Origin: Polysphondylium violaceum | Taxonomy: Eukaryota; Evosea; Eumycetozoa; Dictyosteliales; Dictyosteliaceae | DNA length: 64,000 nucleotides | Assembly: GCA_000277445.1 (NCBI GenBank) | Contig: AJWJ01000030.1 | Span: 1-64,000, forward strand | Reading direction: 5' to 3' | Part shown: positions 23,162-34,424 of the stretch, in pieces | Layout: each line of letters begins with the position of its first letter | How positions within the stretch are numbered: position 1 is the first letter of the stretch | Translations under genes and position numbers: made by a program | The notes under the pieces: model-generated | The model's input: the letters and a program-made list of their open reading frames with translations, nothing else | Told to the model about the DNA's origin: nothing | Database searches by the model: none

Positions 23162-25491
23162 TTTTTAATTATATATATAGTAGTGAGAGTTGGGAGTTTG
23201 TTTTGTACAAAGAGTAAAATTAAAAAAGAGTAATTGTAATAAATATATACAAATTATTATATACAAATAAATAAATAAAACAAAATATACACAATTAAAT
23301 AAAATGAAAATAGGAACTGATTGATTGAATTGAATTGAATTGATTGATTGTTGTGATAATTTACAACCCTATATATATTAATTAAAAAAAATAAAAAAGG
23401 AAAGTAGAATCTCTAAAAAAAAAAAAATGAAAATTATTATTATAAAATAAAAATTTGTATGTGTTATGTTAAATGATCAGAGATTGTAAAAGAGTAAAAT
23501 GAAATGTATGATAATAGAAAAGTATTCCCAACAAACAATTGTTTAAATGATAATAATGGGGTATTAAATGAAAAGAAAAATATGAAAAATTAAATTAGGT
23601 AATAAAAGTAATTATTATATAAAACAATATATATAAACAAGGTAATTATATAGTATCCAAAAGTGATGAGATTGTTTTGATTGGATGAAAAGAGATAAAT
23701 TAATTAAATTTAAACACAATTAAATAATATAAAAAAAAAGGAAAAAAAGATAGATAGGTAGATAGGTAGATAGGTAGTAGTACTATTGTTTATTACTAAA
23801 TAAATAAATAAATGAAAGGATGAATGATAATGGTGAATATAAATAGAGTGTTGTTTTTTATTATTTTTTTTCTTTCTTTTCTATCATCCTCTTTCCTATC
23901 ACCCACTTCACACACCAAACATGATAAAATAACACACTCTCGCACACACACACACACACAAAAACATACATCTCGAATTGGCTTAGTGTGTGTGTGTTGT
24001 GATTAGAAAAAAATGTGTATTAAAAATAGGAGGTACCCCCTACTAAGTGTATAATTAGTCTCACATCAAATTGCTTCAAAAGGTGGAGATAAACAGAAAC
24101 AATAATTTCAATGAAATGCAACAAAAAAAACGCTTTTTATAATTTTTTAATTTTTTTATCAATTTTTTTTTTTTAAAAAAAAAACTTTGAAAAAAGATTG
24201 ATTTTATGCCCCTCGCTATCTATATTTCAAACTACAGGACAGGGCTGCATAATTTTAGAAAGTAGAGAATTATCAAGGTAGGAGAACTAAATCTTTATAA
24301 TTTAGATTAGACTAAATATATCATTTTTCACTCTGTTGTCTTTATTTTGTTGTTGTATTATTGCATTTCTCTCTTTGTATTATATATATAATAGTAAATA
24401 TACAATTATGTGGGTGGTATTGAATAGGTATAATGTATTATGAAGAGTTTTTCAAACTATGAAAATGATCGAGTTGATGGGTGCACAAGCTATTTTAGAA
24501 AGCAGCTTGATGTGGTAACACAGTATGTGACGCGTGTGTGTTTGAGTAGGAGAAAGGAGTATTTTCATATTTAGATTTTCGTTTTCTATTTTAATCAAAT
24601 ACTATTATTTTAGAAACCCTATCTCCTGCATAGCTAAATGCATACGACATATTACTACTATTTCTTTTTTAAGGATAGATTCAACCATCATTCCCCAATT
24701 TGAAATCAATTGTAACAGTGAACCAGTTTTGTATATAAAATTTTACATCACACTCTCACACATTCTATTTATATCACTTACCCACACATTTTTCACCCAC
24801 AACACACACACTCACATACAAACACAAACACACACAAACACAAACACACAAATCTAAATAAACTATGTGTGTGTGCAGTTATAAGATCTATTTTTGATCA
24901 TTTATAATAATATGTTTTATAAAAGTAGTACTATCATGTTTTGTTATCATGTGCACAGTTCATAACCTCTTTACTTTTTGGTGATAATATTAATTAAATG
25001 GGGGAAGGATGGTATACTTGTATGGCGTTGTGCCCTATATTTTCTAAAATTTTTCACCTCTTTTTTTCCCATTGATTATTTTAATTTGTATTGTTGTTAT
25101 TGCTTTTCTTTATCTTTCTTTTTTAAAATAGTAGTAGTCGTATAGTTTAAAGCATATAGACATTTTTATTGAAAGTTCTTTTCTTGGTCAAAGTCTTTCA
25201 CCTAATATTGCCTTTTTTTTACATTTCAACATTTTGACACACACAACTCATTCACCCAATACATATATACATATTTGTATAAGAACACATCCCTTTCTAA
25301 AAAAGCACATTCCAAACTTCACCACGCACACTCATATTTCATCATCACCGCATTCATTTTATAGTAATATCTCTTCTTTTTTTTATTTTTCGACTTGATT
25401 CATTTAATTGGTTAAAATACCACACCTAACCCACATATACCAAATATAATCTCAATCAAATATTGATTTAATAATAATAATAATAATAATT
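23162..25491. other. 2.3-kb gene-free region with CA/TG-rich tracts
   Basis: The largest gap in the window, between divergent genes. It holds a GATA/GGTA microsatellite (about 23750-23780), CA/TG-rich patches (23938-24000 and 24750-24865) and pyrimidine-rich tracts before the RhoGAP start. CA-rich elements are known in developmental promoters of Dictyostelium, so a long regulated promoter for the 25492 gene is plausible. A 60-codon ORF at 23824-24006 is CA-repeat derived and not credible. Confidence 0.4.
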
Positions 25492-28400
25492 ATGATTATT
25501 CCAAAATTAATTTTATATAATAGTAGCGGTAGTACTAACAACAGTCCTATCATTAATAGTAATAGATCTTCTTCTTCTAGTACTCCTAATACTACTCTTT
25601 TTTTAAATATGGCACAGGCAACTCCAAAAAGTAATTAATTTATAATATATCAACCTGTTCATCTCTATATATACTGACGCAACCAAATACTATTAGATAA
25701 TAATAGTAATAATAATAATATTATTAATGGAGTAAATACCAATTATAGTACAGGTGTGTTTTATAATTGGGGTGAAAAATTTCCAGGAAAGCCTCCAACA
25801 TTTAATTCATCGATACCAAATATATGCTATCTAAGTAATGGATTCAGTCATACATTGGCACTAACAGAGTCGGGCGAAGTATATGCCTGGGGAGACAACA
25901 GAAGCCATCAATTGGGTGTTAACAACAATACATTGAGCAACAGTAGTAATAATAATAATAGCACATTAAATAGTAGTAACAATACAATCCACCCACCACT
26001 TAAAAGTAGTTCAGGATCACCACCACAGGCATTCAGAGAATCACAAACACCAATACTGATAAACCCGATTGCAGGCGATTTAAAGGTGCGCGCCATATCG
26101 TGTGGTGGTTGCTTTTCAGCTGCGATTTTAGAGAATGGATTACTATATACTTGGGGCATTTTAAATGAGGGATCAAAATATACAGAGACACCGACCAAAG
26201 TTGATTTACTCAAGGGTGTCACAAGCGTGTCTGTGGGTATCAACCATGTTGCTGTCGTGGCTGAAACAAACACACCGGAAAAGAAAGCAGTCTACACATG
26301 GGGCACAAACAAAAAGGGACAGTTGGGTGTGGTAGGTGACTCGATCACCAACGCCCCCAGAAAGGTCACCCTGGGCGCCAAGGCCCTATCGGTGGTGTGT
26401 GGCGACGAGTTTACCGCATCGATTGTCGAAGGAAACGAAGTGTTTGTTTGGGGCAACAATAAAGGCAGACAGATAGCCAACAACTCTGACGAGATTATAT
26501 CGATTCCCGTCAAACCGTTCCTGGGCAAGGATATTGTCGAGTTGGCATGCTCGAGATCATTTATCGCGGCCAGAAGTAGCGCAGGCAATGTGTTGGTGTG
26601 GGGAAACAATGAACACGTTTGTCGTGTGGGCGAGAATGACAAGTGGATCACATTCCCCAACAAGATCAAGCAGATTGCTGCTGGTTTGAACCATATATTG
26701 GCACTCAGCGAAAAGGGCGAACTCTATTCAATGGGTAACAACGACGACGGTCAATTGGCACACAAGGAAAAGAAATCGACACTCTATCAACCAGCACCCG
26801 TTGCAGCGCTCGAGGGCAGAAACGTGCTTTCTGTGTACGCATGGAATCGTTGCAGCGGTGCCCTTGTAGAGCCCGGAAACTTTAAGGTCGAGATCAGCGA
26901 GACAATGAGACGACCAGAGAATGCCAATACCTGTGCCCCACTATTCATCAGAAAACTTGTAAATTATATGAGAGGAGACAATTCACGCGTCGAAGGTCTC
27001 TTTAGATTGCCCGGATCCATAGCCAGAGAAGACGAGCTCGAGCGAAGATTAGACTCGAATGAAAACTTTACCCTCAACCGTTTTGAACCCTTTGATGCCG
27101 CCGATATATTGAAACGATACTTTAAGACCCTACCAGAACCTCTCTTTCTCGAGAGTCTTTGTAATAAATATGAAAGAGAAATACTAAACAACAGTGACCA
27201 AAATCAAAGAGATCACATGATCTTGGAATGGATTGCCAAGTTGCCCAAAGAGAATAGAGAACTGTTGATCTACTTGTTGGCCTTTTTGGAAGAGATTGCC
27301 TACTCGCAAACCAAACATCTCCGCAACACTGCCATGGCTGAAAAGAATTTGGCATTGGTGTTTGCCCCAAATCTCCTCACCAGAGGTGTCATTGGTAACG
27401 ACGATATCATTGAGGATATGTTGAAGCTTTTGCCAACCATTATCCGTCAGTATCCCGAGACTGAGCCCATGATCATCATTGATCAAGCCAAAGAATGTCT
27501 TCGTGGTACATCGGGTAGCCGTGTGGCCTATATTATCGATCATTGGACCCGTATCATCAAGGAGCGTGACACTGCCAAATCATCTTTATTTGAGCCCTCT
27601 GTCATCTCTGCCATTATCAATTCCCTTGTTGACGGTATATTGGAGCTCAAAGGTAATTCACCAAGATCCATTGGTGGCTCACCACTCTTGAGCACAAGTT
27701 CAAGTAATTTAGCTTTAAACAATAGCAATAACAGTAATGGTAGTACCACCAACTCACCAATATCTTCGCCCATCCAGAGAATGTTGGGTGGTGGAGGATC
27801 ATTTTCACTAAATTCCACACCAGTGGTGGCAAGCATCAATAGATCATCGTCTGTTAGTGGCAATAGTCCAGTATTGTATTCAACGCTTTCGAGTCCCTCA
27901 CTTTCATTGTCATCGTCGAGCTCGTCAATGAATCTTTTGGAACAAAATAGACTCTATGAACAAGTATTTACACTCATTCAATCGCCATTGATTCCAGTCA
28001 AAAGTTTTATCAAAGTGTTGACATCCATCTATGAGCTCTCCAACAGCAATAATGATTTATTTATCAAGTTGATGCTCACCAACAAGTCTGTAAGAACGGT
28101 TCAAGACAATCTCTCTGAAAGAATGGCAGACGTTCAAAATCAAATGAAGGAAATTGTCAATCTCTCGAGTTTTAAGGAACGTATTGAATCTATAAATTCC
28201 AAAGTCGAGGCAATCATCAGTGATATCTTGTACATTAGCGACAGTCAAGAGTATTGGAAAAAGACATTGCCAAGCATTCAATTGTACTCTAACCAAATTC
28301 AATCCTATTTCAAATGGTGGATGGAAATGTTGGACAAGTGCAATAACGAATCCGAGGAAAAACTCTATCGTTGGAAAAAAGACTTTGACAAATTGGAATC

Positions 28401-28956
28401 CGAGAAAAACAAATTGGAAAAACAACTAAACAATATATTGTCCATCACTCAAACCCAAGTGGACGAATCTGTAGCATTAAAAAAAGAATTTGATCAATGG
28501 TGTCTAAGAAATCAAATTGATCAAGTCCAAAAGAAATTGGAATACACTGATCAACAGGTACAGAAATTCAATGCCGACAAACAGTATCATCAACTCAAAG
28601 TCGATCAATTCAAACCCCATCTAAATATTGTCACTGAATTTGTACAAATAACTCAAACCTCTATCACTGGCTATTTGGATCACTTGTCTACTCAAAAAGA
28701 CATTTCCAACACCAGTTTTCCATCATTTTACAATCAATACATTGAATTAATATTCACCTATCAGCACGATCTCAAACAAGAATCTCCAACTCCAACTCTA
28801 TTCACAAAAGATTTGGCAAACTCTATTTCAAATCAACATCAACTCTTATTTGTCGAAAATGTAAATCAATCAAAATATCAAATCTCTTTGGAATTGGAAA
28901 TTAAATTTAATTCTGTTAAAAAACTTGTTTTAAATTATTTGGTCAATTCAAAATAA
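25492..28956 (+). CDS. RCC1-repeat and RhoGAP domain fusion protein
   Basis: Two exons, 25492-25630 and 25697-28956, join at a split Asn codon to give 1132 residues. After an Asn/Ser-rich leader, seven RCC1-type blade motifs run from about 66 to 435 (NWGEKFPG, AWGDNRSHQLG, TWGILNE, TWGTNKKGQLG, VWGNNKGRQI, VWGNNEH, SMGNNDDGQLA), enough for one seven-bladed propeller. A RhoGAP domain follows (about 440-640), with the catalytic Arg483 in GLFRLPGS and the downstream LPEPLF and NLALVFAPNLL motifs. Then comes a Ser/Asn linker and a long coiled-coil C-terminus. It should stimulate GTP hydrolysis by a Rac/Rho GTPase, probably at the cortex; what the propeller binds is unknown. Dictyostelids have many RhoGAP (Gac) proteins; I cannot fix the exact orthologue. 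Codons in the domain core are GC-richer than in the linkers. Confidence 0.9.
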
Positions 28957-29252
28957 TAATATAATAAACTAATATATTATCTATATTTTTGATTTATTAT
29001 ATGATATTAAATTATTTATTTCCTTTTTAGAATTTCAGAAAACTCTTTTTTCTTTTTTTCTGATAGTTTTTATAAGAGTTTGGTATGGAAAGTTTTTTCA
29101 TATTATTTTTGTTTTTTTTTTTTTAATTTTTTAATATTTTTTTAATTTTGTCGCACTACACCCCATTACCAATTAAACACACTATTGATCAATATTATTT
29201 TTTATTGAAACTATTTAGTGTGTGTTTAAACAAATAACTTGATAATTGTCAA
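28957..29252. other. Intergenic between tandem plus-strand genes
   Basis: AT-rich, with T-runs typical of dictyostelid promoters. No feature beyond the 3' end of the RhoGAP gene and the promoter of the VKOR gene. Confidence 0.35.
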
Positions 29253-30259
29253 ATGTATGGGTTAGGAAATAACAATAGTAATAATACCAGTAGTTTTACA
29301 ACCAATTATTCAATGTCGACCATGAATAAAAGATCACTAAACCAAACATTCCAAATCATGGGAGTGTTGGGTATCATAAATCTTATTGTCTCACTTTATT
29401 TAGCATTTGGAAAAGGTGAAAGTGGATCATGTGATTTTAGTGCAACTGTTTCATGTTCAACCGTATTAAATAGTCCTTATGGCAAGATTTTAAATGTACC
29501 CGTAGCAATATTTGGTATCACTTGGAACTGTTTCTTTTTATATGCTGTTTGGAGAGCTATGATTGATGATAGAGTATCTCATTTTATCACTGGTATTTAT
29601 ATATGGTGTTCAGCTGGTGTTGGTTTTGTCATTTATTTTGTAAGTATATATTGGTGTTTGTTGGTGATTAGAATAGAATACTAATATAATCATCAAAACA
29701 CATATAGGTTATTGCAGAAATGATCATTGGGGCATTGTGTCCATTTTGTACAGTTGTTCATGTCATCAACTGCATATTAATGTATTATGCATTTAAATTG
29801 TATTGTGATTTAAAGACACCTCCACCAATGTTGAACGTAGCAATTAATTTGAGAAATGTAATCGTGTTGATCCTATTGATGCACATGATTATATTGATTT
29901 GTTTCAAAGGCTCACCTGTGGTACCTTTGAATGAAAGTTTTTCACAATGTTTGGGTAGAAAGAATATGGTATTCTTTGGCAGTGCTGGATGTCATGTATG
30001 TCAAAATCAAAAAGCACTCTTTATCGACACTACCAAAGCCGACAGTGAATCTCAGGCATGGAAATATGTAAATTTTGTTGAATGTAAAGGGAATGCCGCT
30101 TGTACAGAATGGGAAATCACTCGTTATCCAACTTGGATTCTCTTTTCCTCTGATTTTGACGACGAAAATAAAACTGAATTATCAAGAAAAGAAGGTTACA
30201 TGAACAAGAGAGAATTGTCTGTCATGTCTGGTTGTAAATATGATGAAAATGAAAAATAA
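29253..30259 (+). CDS. VKOR-thioredoxin fusion protein
   Basis: Vitamin K epoxide reductase family membrane enzyme fused to a thioredoxin-like domain, which drives disulfide formation in the lumen of an organelle or the secretory pathway. Exons 29253-29639 and 29708-30259 join in phase 0 to give 312 residues. The VKOR part has the loop cysteine pair Cys60 and Cys68 (spacing of 8, as in human Cys43/Cys51), the conserved Ser and NVPVAIFGI motif, and the membrane active-site pair Cys140-Pro-Phe-Cys143. Several hydrophobic helices cross 33-200. The C-terminal domain has FFGSAGCHVCQNQK, with a CxxC at 224-227, and a cis-Pro in RYPTWILF. This order (VKOR then thioredoxin) is the bacterial and plant type; animal VKORC1 lacks the second domain. 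Both redox pairs are intact, so it should be active. Confidence 0.9.
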
Positions 30260-30450
30260 TAATAAATAATATAATAATATATAAAACTCTCATATTATTA
30301 TTCATATGCATGTAATTATTTGTTGGTTGGTTTGGTTTTTTTTTTTTTTTTTTGTTTTTTTAAAACTTTTTGCGAAAATAAAAATCACGAAATCTGATCA
30401 AATCACTTTTTAATATACTTATAGGGCAACGACGATCAATCAAGTAGAAT

Positions 30451-31729
30451 ATGGTTGATACTAAACAAGACACTACCCAAAATGTAGTTGGAAAAAGAAT
30501 ACAATGGGATGATTTGGATCCAAAGAAATATTACTTTTTCAACGGTCTATTGGGTGGTTCAATAGATTTGATGATGTATCCTTTGGATGTTATTAGAACT
30601 AGACTTCAAGTTCAAGTAAATATCACTCTCTCTATCTCTCTCTGCTTATATAGACAATATGGTTCTAATTAATATCAACAATAGGGATCAATAAGTATCC
30701 AACAAAAGTTTCCACATTATACAGGTACATTTGATGGATTAAAGAAACTATATACAAATGAAGGATTTAAAGGATATTATAAAGGATTTTTAACCTCTGA
30801 AGTAGGTTATCTAAGTAGTAGAGCAATCTATTTTGGTACATACGAAGTATTAAAACAAAGTTTTCAAAAATTTACAAATCAATCTCATTTAGATGAATCT
30901 TCAGAACAATGTAAACTATTATCATTTTATAATTACTATTAGAAAATATAGTAGTAGTCGGTGGTAGTAGACTACTATTATTCATAACTGTTATGATTTT
31001 AATTGATAATAATATAATATTATAGTATTTATGATTACAACTATATCTGGTGGTATTGCCGAAATGTTTGCCACTTTAATTTGGGTACCTTTTGATGTAG
31101 CAACTCAAACTGTTCAAATTCAAGATCCAAAAAATCCAGAATATAGGCCTGGTCTTCGTATGTATATTTATTATTAATAGATTGACAATAATAAGCAAAC
31201 AATATTAATTCCTATTATCATTCATATAGATGTATTTAAAAAGATTTATCAAGAAAGAGGATTTACAGGTTTATATAGAGGATTTGGAGCAACAATGATT
31301 AAAAATGTACCATTTTCAGGTATTTGGTGGGGTACCTATGAATTAACAAAGAAAAAAGTAGAGCAATTAAATATTAGAGAGAAATTAAACATTAGAGAAA
31401 GAACAAACAAAACATTGTCAGTGTCTGATGGTAAACCACATCAGGTGCAAGATGAAGACCCAATCACTCATTTAATATCTGGTTTTGCTGCCGCTGTCAT
31501 TTCAACAACCATAACTAATCCACTCGATGTCGCAAAAACTAGACTACAAACAGGTACCTTTGAAAAAGGTCAAAAAGTTAATTTTATTTCCGTTATTAAA
31601 GACACCGTGAGAAAAGAAGGTGTTAGAGCTTTGTGGAAAGGTTTGGTTCCATCTTTGTTAACATCGACTCCTTATTCTATGATGTCTATTATTCTATATG
31701 AAGAAGTTAAAAAGTTATCATTAAAATAA
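30451..31729 (+). CDS. Mitochondrial carrier, SLC25A44 type
   Basis: Mitochondrial inner-membrane transporter. Four exons, 30451-30615, 30685-30910, 31026-31157 and 31230-31729, give 340 residues with matching phases. Three carrier signature repeats are visible: MYPLDVIRTRLQ, WVPFDVATQTVQ and TNPLDVAKTRLQ, each followed by the second-half motif (GFKGYYKGF, GFTGLYRGF, GVRALWKGL). The N-terminal IQWDDLDPKKYYFF matches the EWxxLDxxKF block of human SLC25A44, a branched-chain amino acid carrier, and the C-terminal SMMSIILYEEVKKLS fits too. The substrate here is inferred from that relation only. An insert of about 25 charged residues lies in the third repeat loop. Confidence 0.88.
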
Positions 31730-32372
31730 TAACAACTCAACTCCTACTACACTCCTATTTAAATATCATCCGATTATTATTATATTCACAGATATATTAA
31801 TAAAGTTGCAATGAAAACTTTATCTCATTTGCTTCATTTTTAAATTTTGATCAATTTATTTTTTTTATTTTTATTTTTTATTTTATTTGTTTTTTTTTCG
31901 ACAAAATTTTGCCATACAAAATTTTTTCTGCAAAACAAAAGACTTTTTCTAAATATACGTTTGTAACTTTGTAAGTGCCCAACACAAAAGGGTGTTTATT
32001 TACAAATCAGAAATAAACAAGAATTTATTTTTTATTTGAAAGATCGTAGTTTTCAAATAAATAAGACATCTTTTATCATAAATAACATAGAGATCGAAGA
32101 TTCATTCACATAATAGTCACTTTTTATCATAATGTGTTTGATCGCTTTCAAGATCCAAGATTTATGAACTTCACTTTTCAATTTATCATTTATTATCTAT
32201 ATTTTTTATATATTTGTTTTTATTTCTAAAAAATCACACTTAATTTGTATAAATTGGCAAAATTTGCCTGATTTTGTCATTTCTTTATTTGTTTCATCAC
32301 AAGACAAATAAATTTCAACCATCTTTTTTTGTTTTTTTTTTTTCTATTTCTTTCTAATATCCAACAACAATC
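31730..32372. other. Intergenic
   Basis: AT-rich with long T-runs just before 32373. No ORF, repeat or RNA gene recognised. Confidence 0.4.
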
Positions 32373-34276
32373 ATGTGTAAAGGCGGAGCGTGTCGTGGTA
32401 GATTAGGGGCTTATGATAGAAGTGAAAACAAAAACTTTTATACCGGTCTTGAAAGCTTCTTCTATCATGAAGATAATGATTTTTCTTACAAAAAGTCAAA
32501 ACCAATTGTCGCTGGTGTTGTCGTTGGCGTAGAGGCTCCATCATTTTGGCCAGTTTTTAGAAACATTTCAATTAGAGTATATATATTTTTAATAATATTT
32601 AAATCGATCATTGCTTTTTTTTTTTTATTTTATTAAATTATTTTTCTCTTTTCTCTTTTTAGAGACGAATCTGGTCTTTGCTTAATGAGCCTTTGGTACC
32701 ATATCTTAAGTACTACAACATTCATAGTGTTCATTGGTTACTCAAACATGGCTACATCAATCTCTTTATTGAAAAGGTAAAAAGAGGTGATTACTTGAAT
32801 GACATACTTACTTTATCCCAACATCTCTCTGTTTTTGAAAACATTAATGATCTGGAATTTTTTAAAATATTTTCCATTAGTTTTAAAAGATATCTCTTAT
32901 CTCCACATATGGAATCACTGCGTGCCATAATCGAATCAAAGTTAAATCCAACTATTACTAGTACTACAACCACAACAACAACTACTACAACAACTACAAC
33001 GACTACTAGTGCTAGTACAACACCAAACAATGATATTAAAGAAAAGCCAACAAATGTAAAAAAGAGAAAGCTAGATCAAGTTAGTAACACTAGCGATAAC
33101 AAAGATCTCAAAAGTCCAAAAGTTGAAACTCCAGAACCAGAAATGACATATGACCAACTATTTGAAAAGTATACAACCAATTTTACTTTTAGATACTTTA
33201 AAAGAGCATTGGAGAGCAAACATTTTTCAATTGCAAAGTATGTACTTGATAATCATTCAAAATATGAAGTTTCTAGTTTTGGTCCAATTTTACCTGGTGA
33301 TAGGGAGATTATCAACTACTTGTGTAAAGTTAATAATGGAAATCATATGAATATCAAAATTAAATTAAAAAACATTTATAAATTACCAGATTTTGAAGTT
33401 ATTGTCAAACAATTGGAGGAGGCCAAATTTATTAGAAAAGATGACATGTCCTTTATGGATTCCTTTGAAACCAGAGCAAACTTTGATTATTTTCTTGCAA
33501 ATGGTTACAATCATAGTTCTCGTATCTATGCACAAATTGCCAGAGGTAATCCTGAACAATTGACCGCTCTACCAATACTTTTAACACACTTTAAAGACGA
33601 TCTTTTTCAATTGATGAATGGTTGTCGCGAAAGTTTTAATGAACACGCCGTCTATCGAATTATTTTCAATCTTGTTCCACAAGACCAGTTTGTAGAGAGA
33701 TCTATAATTAACCTATCTTTTGAAAAAGAAATGAAAAAATTCGAATTGGAATACAATCCCACCAGTGCTTCATTTGAAAATGTAGAGCTGAAAGATTTAA
33801 ATCTCGCTCACCTCTTTTCCTTTGGCAATTTAGATTTTGCCAAACTCTTTTTAGACAAATTTTATACTACTGGTCAATTGGACAATAGCCATATTCTCAC
33901 AATTATTAAAACATTGGTAGGAAGTGCACATCTTCATATCCTTGAAATGATGTTTAAAGACTATCCAACTATTTTCAATTTCCATAAAACTGGTCCAAAT
34001 CCATCAAATTTGATTTCTGTAAAAAATCTTGCATTAATGGAAAGTTGTCTCTCTTACGAGTCTTTTGAAATGTTGGATTTTATCATTGATAAATTACAAA
34101 TATGTGATTCAACTTCAAGACAATTGGCTGAGCTTTGTGCTGGTGATGAATTGTTATTGTCTTACCTCGCCCATAAGAAAAGACCCAATATGAAAACTTG
34201 TATCGTTCTCAAAAAGGATATTGCAGCCAGTGAAAGAAAACTTAGAGTGAAAATCAATTTATTAGATTTTAAATAA
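32373..34276 (+). CDS. Dictyostelid ankyrin-like repeat family protein
   Basis: Exons 32373-32576 and 32663-34276, phase 0, 605 residues. The core from about residue 60 has the layout of the large dictyostelid family of degenerate ankyrin-type proteins: an opening block FRNISIRRRIWSLLN, then repeated units such as VHWLLKHGYINLFIEKVKRG, FKRALESKHFSIAKYVLDNH and FGNLDFAKLFLDKFYTTGQL, each a helix-turn-helix pair close to the ankyrin consensus. A Thr/Ser run and a Lys-rich stretch at about 155-190 interrupt the array. The first 60 residues (MCKGGACRGRLGAYDRSE and on) are unusual for the family and contain two early Cys. Function unknown; probably protein binding. The Thr run comes from ACA/ACT repeats. 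Confidence 0.7.
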
Positions 34277-34424
34277 TAATAATAATTCTATCTATCTATC
34301 TATATATATACACATTTATGGTATATGTAATTTTTTTTTTTTTTCCTAAAAAAAATATATCTATTTATAAATAAATAAAAAAAAAGAGGTTTAATACTAA
34401 AGTTTTTTAAAAAAAATAGATATT

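Noticed and set aside
23824-24006. 60-codon plus-strand ORF
   Set aside because: Mostly CA-repeat-derived His/Thr residues after a T-run. Not credible.
26292-26669. Long antisense ORFs across the RCC1-RhoGAP gene
   Set aside because: Shadows of a GC-richer coding strand. No start context or domain on the minus strand.
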